From the NCBI RefSeq assembly GCF_910591885.1, contig NC_063275.1, positions 6,374,501 to 6,438,500 on the forward strand: a stretch of DNA of 64,000 nucleotides, written 5' to 3'. How positions within the stretch are numbered: the stretch's first letter is position 1; the number at the start of each line of letters is the position of its first letter. The notes beneath the pieces were generated by a model, which saw only the letters and a program-made list of their open reading frames with translations, did no database searches and had not been told where the DNA came from. Below, piece by piece: positions 1-10,800 of this stretch. The stretch comes from Bombus terrestris (Eukaryota > Arthropoda > Insecta > Hymenoptera > Apidae). Position numbers and translations under genes: made by a program.

Positions 1-9
1 ACCGATCCG

Positions 10-116
10 GCTCGCTCGCAAATTTGAAGTAAATCGCCTCCATATCGAAGGACGAACGCAGGTGGGATTGGTTCTAGGCTAGGCTATAGTTTTTCGAGCG
101 AGCGCAGCGAGCGAGC
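10..116. repeat. Inverted 10-bp arms, head versus core
   Basis: GCTCGCTCGC at 10-19 is the exact reverse complement of GCGAGCGAGC at 107-116, separated by 87 bases. The tail blocks (GCTCGCT at 434-440, or TGCGCTCG in long tails) are also complementary to parts of the core. The satellite therefore alternates the two strands of the same GC-rich motif. Monomers with the GGCTCGCTCTC or GGCACGTTCGC head have an imperfect left arm. Confidence 0.75.
95..116 (+). other. Conserved GC-rich core, four-base CGAG/GCGA register
   Basis: In monomer 1, 22 bases made of CGAG CGAG CGCA GCGA GCGA GC follow a run of five T. The block is almost invariant across the window. I saw single-base variants at about 6770 (CAAGC), 13120 (preceded by GCTTTTCG), 29299 and 35963 (CCGAGCACAG), 42157 (TGGAGCG) and 42637 (CAAGCG). 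Such conservation beside a variable flank suggests constraint or frequent conversion. CpG is frequent, so it is a potential methylation target. Shown for the first monomer only; it recurs in every full monomer. Confidence 0.8.
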
Positions 117-139
117 AATGCGTATACGTGCGTCACAAA

Positions 140-151
140 CCAATTGATTGG
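140..151. repeat. CCAAT-ATTGG dyad
   Basis: CCAAT and ATTGG arms separated by two bases (TG, or TC in the ATTCATTGG class). The dyad is intact in two body classes and lost in the third, which reads ATTAGCACG. CCAAT is the NF-Y recognition pentamer in eukaryotes; whether it is bound here is unknown. Confidence 0.6.
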
Positions 152-208
152 CACGAAGGTACATAGAAATATTTGCACCAGCCCGAGGAGCCGGAAGCTT
201 TTACCGAA

Positions 209-223
209 TTGCTCACTGAGCAA
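209..223. repeat. Conserved short hairpin TTGCTC-ACT-GAGCAA
   Basis: Perfect 6-bp arms with a 3-base loop, given for monomer 1 and present in nearly every full monomer. Variants that break it are rare: TTGCCCACTGAG at about 11339, 21804 and 25137, TTGCACACTG at about 42273, 52255 and 57981, and GCTCGCGGAGC at about 8014, where both sides of the loop change but arms remain. It could extrude as a small cruciform or fold in a transcript. Confidence 0.75.
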
Positions 224-309
224 AGTTTACATGTTATCAATAGTTTTACACAAAGAGTAATAGTTCGACGAAGTAAAGTGCAACGTGAGTATCAGTATCG
301 CTGAGAAAA

Positions 310-326
310 CTTGGAAATAACCGGAA
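310..326 (+). other. Partial CENP-B-box-like site (7 of 9 core positions)
   Basis: Read against the published core NTTCGNNNNANNCGGGN, the monomer has TTGG, A and CGGA at the nine fixed positions, thus two mismatches. It lies in the CTTGGAAATAACCGGAA stretch, which most monomers share. Classes with AACAGGAAAT lose the CGG. The match is weak and could be chance. Confidence 0.3.
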
Positions 327-330
327 CTAA

Positions 331-420
331 ATGTAAGGAAATATAAAGTATATGTATAACCAGGAAGTTGAAACTAATGAAAATATATGTTAGGAATTAT
401 ATAGAATGTGTGTAGCATAA
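331..420 (+). other. AT-rich conserved segment with TATAAAG
   Basis: In monomer 1, about 30% GC, containing TATAAAG at 342-348 and repeated TATATGTATA and AAAATATATG motifs. It is among the least variable parts of the monomer, though classes differ at AACCAGG/GACCAGG and GAATTATATAG/GAACTATGAAG/GAATTATAAAG. TATAAAG matches a TATA-box core, but no gene follows; promoter activity for satellite transcripts is only a possibility. AT-rich bends of this kind are common in satellites. Confidence 0.35.
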
Positions 421-1500
421 AATTGTAATCGTTGCTCGCTCCGCACGCTCGTAAAAAAATGGTCCAACCTCACAACCGATCCGGCTCGCTCGCAAATTTG
501 AAGTAAATCGCCTCCATATCGAAGGACGAACGCAGGTGGGATTGGTTCTAGGTTAGGCTATAGTTTTTCGAGCGAGCGCAGCGAGCGAGCAATGCCTAAA
601 CGTGCATCTCAAACCAATTGATTGGCACGTAGGTACATAGAAATATTTGCACCAGCCCGAGGAGCCGGAAGCTTTTATCGAATTGCTCACTGAGCAAAGT
701 TTACATGTTATCAAAAGTTTTACACAAAGAGTAATAGTTCGACGAAGTACAGTGCAACGTGAGTACCAGTATCGCTGAAGAAACTTGGAAATAACCGGAA
801 CTAAATGTAAGGAAATATAAAGTATATGTATAACCAGGAAGTTGAAACTAATGAAAATATATGTTAGGAACTATGAAGTATGTGTGTAGCATGAAAATTG
901 TAATCGTTGCTTGTTCGCAGCGTGCGCTCGTAAAAATCTAGTCCAACCTCACAACCGATGCGGCTCGCTCTCAAATTTGAAGTAAATCGCCTTCTTATCG
1001 AAGGTCGAACGCCAGTGGGATTGGTTTTATGTTAGGCTATAGTTTTTCGAGCGAGCGCAGCGAGCGAGCAATGCCTAAACGTGCGTCTCAATCCAATTCA
1101 TTGGCACGTAGGCACATAGAAATAATTGCACCTGCCCGAAGAGCCGGAAGCTTTTATCGAATTGCTCACTGAGCAAAGTTTCCATGTTATCAATAGTTTT
1201 ACACAAAGAGTAATAGTTCGACGAAGTACAGTGCAACGTGAGTACCAGTATCGCTGAGAAAACTTGGAAATAACCGGAACTAAATGTAAGGAAATATAAA
1301 GTATATGTATAACCAGGAAGTTGAAACTAATGAAAATATATGTTAGGAATTATATAGAATGTGTGTAGCATAAAATTGTAATCGTTGCTCGCTCCGCACG
1401 CTCGTAAAAAAATGGTCCAACCTCACAACCGATCCGGCTCGCTCGCAAATTTGAAGTAAATCGCCTCCATATCGAAGGACGAACGCAGGTGGGATTGGTT

Positions 1501-1510
1501 TTAGGTTAGG
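1501..1510 (+). other. Two units of TTAGG
   Basis: TTAGGTTAGG, the arthropod-type telomere pentamer twice, occurs in the monomer at 1428 and in every monomer with the TTTTAGGTTAGGC allele. Other alleles (TTCTAGGCTAGGC, TTTTATGTTAGGC) have one unit or none. Two pentamers are too few to call telomeric sequence. Confidence 0.35.
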
Positions 1511-1901
1511 CTATAGTTTTTCGAGCGAGCGCAGCGAGCGAGCAATGCGTAAACGTGCGTCACAAACCAATTGATTGGCACGAAGGTACATAGAAATATT
1601 TGCACCAGCCCGAGGAGCCGGAAGCTTTTATCGAATTGCTCACTGAGCAAAGTTTACATGTTATCAATAGTTTTACACAAAGAGTAATAGTTCGACGAAG
1701 TAAAGTGCAACGTGAGTACCAGTATCGCTGAGAAAACTTGGAAATAACCGGAACTAAATGTAAGGAAATATAAAGTATATGTATAACCAGGAAGTTGAAA
1801 CTAATGAAAATATATGTTAGGAATTATATAGAATGTGTGTAGCATAAAATTGTAATCGTTGCTCGCTCCGCACGCTCGTAAAAAAATGGTCCAACCTCAC
1901 A

Positions 1902-3802
1902 ACCGATCCGGCTCGCTCGCAAATTTGAAGTAAATCGCCTCCATATCGAAGGACGAACGCAGGTGGGATTGGTTCTAGGCTAGGCTATAGTTTTTCGAGC
2001 GAGCGCAGCGAGCGAGCAATGCGTATACGTGCGTCACAAACCAATTGATTGGCACGAAGGTACATAGAAATATTTGCACCAGCCCGAGAAGCCGGAAGCT
2101 TTTACCGAATTGCTCACTGAGCAAAGTTTACATGTTATCAATAGTTTTACACAAAGAGTAATAGTTCGACGAAGTAAAGTGCAACGTGAGTATCAGTATC
2201 GCTGAGAAAACTTGGAAATAACCGGAACTAAATGTAAGGAAATATAAAGTATATGTATAACCAGGAAGTTGAAACTAATGAAAATATATGTTAGGAATTA
2301 TATAGAATGTGTGTAGCATAAAATTGTAATCGTTGCTCGCTCCGCACGCTCGTAAAAAAATGGTCCAACCTCACAACCGATCCGGCTCGCTCGCAAATTT
2401 GAAGTAAATCGCCTCCATATCGAAGGACGAACGCAGGTGGGATTGGTTCTAGGTTAGGCTATAGTTTTTCGAGCGAGCGCAGCGAGCGAGCAATGCCTAA
2501 ACGTGCATCTCAAACCAATTGATTGGCACGTAGGTACATAGAAATATTTGCACCAGCCCGAGGAGCCGGAAGCTTTTATCGAATTGCTCACTGAGCAAAG
2601 TTTACATGTTATCAAAAGTTTTACACAAAGAGTAATAGTTCGACGAAGTACAGTGCAACGTGAGTACCAGTATCGCTGAAGAAACTTGGAAATAACCGGA
2701 ACTAAATGTAAGGAAATATAAAGTATATGTATAACCAGGAAGTTGAAACTAATGAAAATATATGTTAGGAACTATGAAGTATGTGTGTAGCATGAAAATT
2801 GTAATCGTTGCTTGTTCGCAGCGTGCGCTCGTAAAAATCTAGTCCAACCTCACAACCGATGCGGCTCGCTCTCAAATTTGAAGTAAATCGCCTTCTTATC
2901 GAAGGTCGAACGCCAGTGGGATTGGTTTTATGTTAGGCTATAGTTTTTCGAGCGAGCGCAGCGAGCGAGCAATGCCTAAACGTGCGTCTCAATCCAATTC
3001 ATTGGCACGTAGGCACATAGAAATAATTGCACCTGCCCGAAGAGCCGGAAGCTTTTATCGAATTGCTCACTGAGCAAAGTTTCCATGTTATCAATAGTTT
3101 TACACAAAGAGTAATAGTTCGACGAAGTACAGTGCAACGTGAGTACCAGTATCGCTGAGAAAACTTGGAAATAACCGGAACTAAATGTAAGGAAATATAA
3201 AGTATATGTATAACCAGGAAGTTGAAACTAATGAAAATATATGTTAGGAATTATATAGAATGTGTGTAGCATAAAATTGTAATCGTTGCTCGCTCCGCAC
3301 GCTCGTAAAAAAATGGTCCAACCTCACAACCGATCCGGCTCGCTCGCAAATTTGAAGTAAATCGCCTCCATATCGAAGGACGAACGCAGGTGGGATTGGT
3401 TTTAGGTTAGGCTATAGTTTTTCGAGCGAGCGCAGCGAGCGAGCAATGCGTAAACGTGCGTCACAAACCAATTGATTGGCACGAAGGTACATAGAAATAT
3501 TTGCACCAGCCCGAGGAGCCGGAAGCTTTTATCGAATTGCTCACTGAGCAAAGTTTACATGTTATCAATAGTTTTACACAAAGAGTAATAGTTCGACGAA
3601 GTAAAGTGCAACGTGAGTACCAGTATCGCTGAGAAAACTTGGAAATAACCGGAACTAAATGTAAGGAAATATAAAGTATATGTATAACCAGGAAGTTGAA
3701 ACTAATGAAAATATATGTTAGGAATTATATAGAATGTGTGTAGCATAAAATTGTAATCGTTGCTCGCTCCGCACGCTCGTAAAAAAATGGTCCAACCTCA
3801 CA
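1902..3802 (+). repeat. Four-monomer HOR, copy 2 (1901 bp)
   Basis: This is the same four-monomer series as 1-1901, with monomers starting at 1902, 2376, 2855 and 3329. The only difference I saw from the flanking copies is A at 2089 where the others have G (188 and 3990). Near-identity over 1.9 kb indicates very recent duplication or homogenisation. Confidence 0.95.
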
Positions 3803-5703
3803 ACCGATCCGGCTCGCTCGCAAATTTGAAGTAAATCGCCTCCATATCGAAGGACGAACGCAGGTGGGATTGGTTCTAGGCTAGGCTATAGTTTTTCGAG
3901 CGAGCGCAGCGAGCGAGCAATGCGTATACGTGCGTCACAAACCAATTGATTGGCACGAAGGTACATAGAAATATTTGCACCAGCCCGAGGAGCCGGAAGC
4001 TTTTACCGAATTGCTCACTGAGCAAAGTTTACATGTTATCAATAGTTTTACACAAAGAGTAATAGTTCGACGAAGTAAAGTGCAACGTGAGTATCAGTAT
4101 CGCTGAGAAAACTTGGAAATAACCGGAACTAAATGTAAGGAAATATAAAGTATATGTATAACCAGGAAGTTGAAACTAATGAAAATATATGTTAGGAATT
4201 ATATAGAATGTGTGTAGCATAAAATTGTAATCGTTGCTCGCTCCGCACGCTCGTAAAAAAATGGTCCAACCTCACAACCGATCCGGCTCGCTCGCAAATT
4301 TGAAGTAAATCGCCTCCATATCGAAGGACGAACGCAGGTGGGATTGGTTCTAGGTTAGGCTATAGTTTTTCGAGCGAGCGCAGCGAGCGAGCAATGCCTA
4401 AACGTGCATCTCAAACCAATTGATTGGCACGTAGGTACATAGAAATATTTGCACCAGCCCGAGGAGCCGGAAGCTTTTATCGAATTGCTCACTGAGCAAA
4501 GTTTACATGTTATCAAAAGTTTTACACAAAGAGTAATAGTTCGACGAAGTACAGTGCAACGTGAGTACCAGTATCGCTGAAGAAACTTGGAAATAACCGG
4601 AACTAAATGTAAGGAAATATAAAGTATATGTATAACCAGGAAGTTGAAACTAATGAAAATATATGTTAGGAACTATGAAGTATGTGTGTAGCATGAAAAT
4701 TGTAATCGTTGCTTGTTCGCAGCGTGCGCTCGTAAAAATCTAGTCCAACCTCACAACCGATGCGGCTCGCTCTCAAATTTGAAGTAAATCGCCTTCTTAT
4801 CGAAGGTCGAACGCCAGTGGGATTGGTTTTATGTTAGGCTATAGTTTTTCGAGCGAGCGCAGCGAGCGAGCAATGCCTAAACGTGCGTCTCAATCCAATT
4901 CATTGGCACGTAGGCACATAGAAATAATTGCACCTGCCCGAAGAGCCGGAAGCTTTTATCGAATTGCTCACTGAGCAAAGTTTCCATGTTATCAATAGTT
5001 TTACACAAAGAGTAATAGTTCGACGAAGTACAGTGCAACGTGAGTACCAGTATCGCTGAGAAAACTTGGAAATAACCGGAACTAAATGTAAGGAAATATA
5101 AAGTATATGTATAACCAGGAAGTTGAAACTAATGAAAATATATGTTAGGAATTATATAGAATGTGTGTAGCATAAAATTGTAATCGTTGCTCGCTCCGCA
5201 CGCTCGTAAAAAAATGGTCCAACCTCACAACCGATCCGGCTCGCTCGCAAATTTGAAGTAAATCGCCTCCATATCGAAGGACGAACGCAGGTGGGATTGG
5301 TTTTAGGTTAGGCTATAGTTTTTCGAGCGAGCGCAGCGAGCGAGCAATGCGTAAACGTGCGTCACAAACCAATTGATTGGCACGAAGGTACATAGAAATA
5401 TTTGCACCAGCCCGAGGAGCCGGAAGCTTTTATCGAATTGCTCACTGAGCAAAGTTTACATGTTATCAATAGTTTTACACAAAGAGTAATAGTTCGACGA
5501 AGTAAAGTGCAACGTGAGTACCAGTATCGCTGAGAAAACTTGGAAATAACCGGAACTAAATGTAAGGAAATATAAAGTATATGTATAACCAGGAAGTTGA
5601 AACTAATGAAAATATATGTTAGGAATTATATAGAATGTGTGTAGCATAAAATTGTAATCGTTGCTCGCTCCGCACGCTCGTAAAAAAATGGTCCAACCTC
5701 ACA
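3803..5703 (+). repeat. Four-monomer HOR, copy 3 (1901 bp)
   Basis: Third consecutive copy of the 1901-bp tetramer, with monomers at 3803, 4277, 4756 and 5230. After it the regular series breaks: the monomer at 5704 has a GCATCTCAAACC body with a short tail and TTTTAGGTTAGGC, unlike the first monomer of the HOR. Confidence 0.95.
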
Positions 5704-7605
5704 ACCGATCCGGCTCGCTCGCAAATTTGAAGTAAATCGCCTCCATATCGAAGGACGAACGCAGGTGGGATTGGTTTTAGGTTAGGCTATAGTTTTTCGA
5801 GCGAGCGCAGCGAGCGAGCAATGCCTAAACGTGCATCTCAAACCAATTGATTGGCACGTAGGTACATAGAAATATTTGCACCAGCCCGAGGAGCCGGAAG
5901 CTTTTATCGAATTGCTCACTGAGCAAAGTTTACATGTTATCAATAGTTTTACACAAAGAGTAATAGTTCGACGAAGTACAGTGCAACGTGAGTACCAGTA
6001 TCGCTGAGAAAACTTGGAAATAACCGGAACTAAATGTAAGGAAATATAAAGTATATGTATAACCAGGAAGTTGAAACTAATGAAAATATATGTTAGGAAT
6101 TATATAGAATGTGTGTAGCATAAAATTGTAATCGTTGCTCGCTCCGCACGCTCGTAAAAAAATGGTCCAACCTCACAACCGATCCGGCTCGCTCGCAAAT
6201 TTGAAGTAAATCGCCTCCATATCGAAGGACGAACGCAGGTGGGATTGGTTTTAGGTTAGGCTATAGTTTTTCGAGCGAGCGCAGCGAGCGAGCAATGCGT
6301 ATACTTGCGTCACAAACCAATTGATTGGCACGAAGGTACATAGAAATATTTGCACCAGCCCGAGGAGCCGGAAGCGTTTATCGAATTGCTCACTGAGCAA
6401 AGTTTACATGTTATCAATAGTTTTACACAAAGAGTAATAGTTCGACGAAGTACAGTGCAACGTGAGTACCAGTATCGCTGAGAAAACTTGGAAATAACCG
6501 GAACTAAATGTAAGGGAATATAAAGTATATGTATAACCAGGAAGTTGAAACTAATGAAAATATATGTTAGGAACTATGAAGTATGTGTGTAGCATGAAAA
6601 TTGTAATCGTTGCTTGTTCGCAGCGTGCGCTCGTAAAAATCTAGTCCAACCTCACAACCGATGCGGCTCGCTCTCAAATTTGAAGTAAATCGCCTTCTTA
6701 TCGAACGACGAACGCCAGTGGGATTGGTTTTATGTTAGGCTATAGTTTTTCGAGCGAGCGCAGCGAGCAAGCAATGCCTAAACGTGCGTCTCAATCCAAT
6801 TCATTGGCACGTAGGCACATACAAAATAATTGCACCTGCCCGAAGAGCCGGAAGCTTTTATCGAATTGCTCACTGAGCAAAGTTTACATGTTATCAATAG
6901 TTTTACACAAAGAGTAATAGTTCGACGAAGTACAGTGCAACGTGGGTACCAGTATCGCTGAGAAAACTTGGAAATAACCGGAACTAAATGTAAGGAAATA
7001 TAAAGTATATGTATAACCAGGAAGTTGAAACTAATGAAAATATATGTTAGGAACTATGAAGTATGTGTGTAGCATAAAATTGTAATCGTTGCTCGCTCCG
7101 CACGCTCGTAAAAAAATGGTCCAACCTCACAACCGATGCGGCTCGCTCTCAAATTTGAAGTAAATCGCCTCCATATCGAAGGACGAACGCAGGTGGGATT
7201 GGTTTTAGGTTAGGCTATAGTTTTTCGAGCGAGCGCAGCGAGCGAGCAATGCGTAAACGTGCGTCACAAACCAATTGATTAGCACGTAGGTACACAGAAA
7301 TATTTGCACCTGCCCGAGGAGCCGGAAGCTTTTATCGAATTGCTCACTGAGCAAAGTTTTCATGTTATCAATTGTTTTACACAAAGAGTAATAGTTCGAC
7401 GAAGTACATTGCAACGTGAGTACCATTATCGCTGAGAAAACTTGGAACTAACCGGAACTAAATGTAAGGAAATATAAAGTATATGTATAACCAGGAAGTT
7501 GAAACTAATGAAAATATATGTTAGGAACTATGAAGTATGTGTGTAGCATAAAATTGTAATCGTTGCTCGCTCCGCACGCTCGTAAAAAAATAGTCCAACC
7601 TCACA
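5704..7605 (+). repeat. Four divergent monomers right of the HOR
   Basis: Monomers start at 5704 (474 bp), 6178 (479), 6657 (475) and 7132 (474). They use the same alleles as the 1901-bp HOR but in new combinations and with private changes, such as CAAGC in the core near 6770, an extra A in CATACAAAATAATTG near 6820 (hence 475 bp), and TACATTGC near 7406. They do not form a copy of the HOR and look like older, less homogenised flanking repeats. Confidence 0.85.
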
Positions 7606-7802
7606 ACCGACTCGGCACGCTCATAAATTTGAAGTAAATCGCCTCCATATCGAAAATCGAAAGCAGGATGGATTGGTTTTAGGGTAGGCTATGAAACTAA
7701 TGAAAATATATGTTAGGAACGATGAAATATGTGTGTAGCATGAAAATTGTAATCGTTGCTTGCTCGCAGCGTGCGCTCGTAAAAATCTAGTCCAACCTCA
7801 CA
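7606..7802 (+). repeat. Truncated monomer with about 280-bp internal deletion
   Basis: This monomer is only 197 bp. It has a head (about 7606-7691) with many private changes: ACCGACTCGGCACGCTCATA, then ATCGAAAATCGAAAGCAGGATGG, and TTTTAGGGTAGGC. At about 7692 it jumps from GGCTAT directly to GAAACTAATG, which in full monomers lies about 280 bp further on, then continues with a normal long tail. The core, hairpin and most of the AT-rich part are missing. The breakpoints share only about one base. It is the most diverged and the only severely shortened unit in the window. Confidence 0.93.
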
Positions 7803-10800
7803 ACCGATGCGGCTCGCTCTCAAATTTGAAGTAAATCGCCTTCTTATCGAAGGTCGAACGCCAGTGGGATTGGTTTTAAGTTAGGCTATAGTTTTTCGAG
7901 CGAGCGCAGCGAGCGAGCAATGCCTAAACGTGCGTCTCAATCCAATTCATTGGCACGTAGGCACATAGAAATAATTGCACCTGCCCGAAGAGCCGGAAGC
8001 TTTTATCGAATTGCTCGCGGAGCAAAGTTTACATGTTATCAATAGTTTTACACAAAGAGTAATAGTTCGACGAAGTACAGTGCAACGTGAGTACCAGTAT
8101 CGCTGAGAAAACTTAGAAATAACCGGAACTAAATGTAAGGAAATATAAAGTATATGTATAACCAGGAAGTTGAAACTAATGAAAATATATGTTAGGAATT
8201 CTATAGAATGTGTGTAGCATAAACTTGTAATCGTTGCTCGCTCCGCACGCTCGTAAAAAAATGGTCCAACCTCACAACCGATGCGGCTCGCTCTCAAATT
8301 TGAAGTAAATCGCCTTCTTATCGAACGTCGAACGCCAGTGGGATTGGTTTTAGGTTAGGCTATAGTTTTTCGAGCGAGCGCAGCGAGCGAGCAATGCGTA
8401 AACGTGCGTCACAAACCAATTGATTAGCACGTAGGTACACAGAAATATATGCACCTGCCCGAGGAGCCGGAAGCTTTTATCGAATTGCTCACTGAGCAAA
8501 GTTTACATGTTATCAACAGTTTTACACAAAGAGTAATAGTTCGACGAAGTACAGTGCAACGTGAGTACCAGTATCGCTGAGAAAACTTGGAAATAACCGG
8601 AACTAAATGTAAGGAAATATAAAGTATATGTATAACCAGGAAGTTGAAACTAATGAAAATATATGTTAGTAATTATATAGAATGTGTGTAGCATAAAATT
8701 GTAATCGTTGCTCGCTCCGCACGCTCGTAAAAAAATGGTCCAACCTCACAACCGATCCGGCTCGCTCGCAAATTTGAAGTAAATCGCCTCCATATCGAAG
8801 GACGAACGCAGGTGGGATTGGTTTTAGGTTAGGCTATAGTTTTTCGAGCGAGCGCAGCGAGCGAGCAATGCGTAAACGTGCGTCACAAACCAATTGATTG
8901 GCACGAAGGTACATAGAAATATTTGCACCAGCCCGAGGAGCCGGAAGCTTTTATCGAATTGCTCACTGAGCAAAGTTTACATGTTATCAATTGTTTTACA
9001 CAAAGAGTAATAGTTCGGCGAAGTGCAGTGCAACGTGAGTACCAATATCGCTGAGAAAACTTGGAAATAACAGGAACTAAATGTAAGGAAATATAAAGTA
9101 TATGTATAACCAGGAAGTTGAAACTAATGAAAATATATGTTAGGAACTATGAAGTATGTGTGTAGCATGAAAATTGTAATCGTTGCTTGTTCGCAGCGTG
9201 CGCTCGTAAAAATCTAGTCCAACCTCACAACCGATGCGGCTCGCTCTCAAATTTGAAGTAAATCGCCTTCTTATCGAAGGTCGAACGCCAGTGGGATTGG
9301 TTTTATGTTAGGCTATAGTTTTTCGAGCGAGCGCAGCGAGCGAGCAATGCGTAAACGTGCGTCACAAACCAATTGATTAGCACGTAGGTACACAGAAATA
9401 TTTGCACCTGCCCGAGGAGCCGGATGCTTTTATCGAATTGCTCACTGAGCAAAGTTTACATGTTATCAATTGTTTTACACAAAGAGTAATAGTTCGACGA
9501 AGTACAGTGCAACGTGAGTACCAGTATCGCTGAGAAAACTTGGAAATAACCGGAACTAAATGTAAGGAAATATAAAGTATATGTATAACCAGGAAGTTGA
9601 AACTAATGAAAATATATGTGAGGAATTATATAGAATGTGTGTAGCATAAAATTGTAATCGTTGCTCGCTCCGCACGCTCGTAAAAAAATGGTCCAACCTC
9701 ACAACCGATCCGGCTCGCTCGCAAATTTGAAGTAAATCGCCTCCATATCGAAGGACGAACGCAGGTGGGATTGGTTTTAGGTTAGGCTATAGTTTTTCGA
9801 GCGAGCGCAGCGAGCGAGCAATGCGTAAACGTGCGTCACAAACCAATTGATTGGCACGAAGGTACATAAAAAATATTTGCACCAGCCCGAGGAGCCGGAA
9901 GCGTTTATCGAATTGCTCACTGAGCAAAGTTTACATGTTATCAATAGTTTTACACAAAGAGTAATAGTTCGACGAAGTACAGTGCAACGTGAGTACCAGT
10001 ATCGCTGAGAAAACTTGGAAATAACCGGAACTAAATGTAAGGAAATATAAAGTATATGTATAACCAGGAAGTTGAAACTAATGAAAATATATGTTAGGAA
10101 TTATATAGAATGTGTGTAGCATACAATTGTAATCGTTGCTCGCTCCGCACGCTCGTAAAAAAATGGTCCAACCCCACAACCGATGCGGCTCGCTCTCAAA
10201 TTTGAAGTAAATCGCCTTCTTATCGAAGGTCGAACGCCAGTGGGATTGGTTTTATATTAGGCTATAGTTTTTCGAGCGAGCGCAGCGAGCGAGCAATGCC
10301 TAAACGTGCGTCTCAATCCAATTCATTGGCACGTAGGCACATAGAAATAATTGCACCTGCCCGAAGAGCCGGAAGCTTTTATCGAATTGCTCACTGAGCA
10401 AAGTTTACATGTTATCAATAGTTTTACACAAGGGTAATAGTTCGACGAAGTACAGTGCAACGTGAGTACCAGTATCGCTGAGAAAACTTGGAAATAACCG
10501 GAACTAAATGTAAGGAAATATAAAGTATATATATAACCAGGAAGTTGAAACTAATGAAAATATATGTTAGGAATTATATAGAATGTGTGTAGCATAAAAT
10601 TGTAATCGTTGCTCGCTCCGCACGCTCGTAAGAAAATGGTTCAACCTCACAACCGATCCGGCTCGCTCGCAAATTTGAAGTAAATCGCCTCCATATCGAA
10701 GGACGAACGCAGGTGGGATTGGTTTTAGGTTAGGCTATAGTTTTTCGAGCGAGCGCAGCGAGCGAGCAATGCGTAAACGTGCGTCACAAACCAATTGATT

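Larger units (their letters stand above)
1..1901 (+). repeat. Four-monomer HOR, copy 1 (1901 bp)
   Basis: Four distinguishable monomers start at 1 (474 bp), 475 (479 bp), 954 (474 bp) and 1428 (474 bp). They are told apart by diagnostic variants: monomer 1 has TTCTAGGCTAGGC and GCGTATACG; monomer 2 has GCATCTCAAACC and the long tail; monomer 3 has TTTTATGTTAGGC, AATCCAATTCATTGG and TTTCCATG; monomer 4 has TTTTAGGTTAGGC and GCGTAAACG. The same order recurs exactly in the next two units, so the repeating unit here is the tetramer and not the monomer. Confidence 0.95.

Noticed and set aside
85..95. Poly-T run before the core as a transcription terminator
   Set aside because: Five T without a preceding transcription unit; nothing supports a terminator role.
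120..275. tRNA-derived SINE or internal RNA polymerase III promoter
   Set aside because: AGTTCGACGAAG resembles part of a B box but lacks the required final C, and no A box lies at the proper distance; there is no cloverleaf.
1501..1510. Telomere tract
   Set aside because: Only two pentamers per monomer, and absent in several alleles.
1..5703. LTR retrotransposon or helitron array
   Set aside because: There are no terminal repeats distinct from the monomer, no primer-binding site, polypurine tract, target-site duplication or protein remains.
6732..6917. Open frame of 61 codons on the plus strand, with a similar one at 15445-15630
   Set aside because: Both are the same part of the satellite read in one frame; other monomers carry stops or shifts there, and the CGAG core gives the Ser-Glu-Arg-rich stretch. 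No domain is recognisable.
7205..7426. Open frame of 73 codons on the minus strand
   Set aside because: It lies within one monomer and is not kept in its neighbours. Cysteine- and leucine-rich composition follows from the base composition of the complement.
7947..8297. Open frame of 116 codons on the minus strand
   Set aside because: The longest frame, but it exists only because of private changes in the monomers at 7803 and 8277. It has no recognisable domain and is not repeated across the array.
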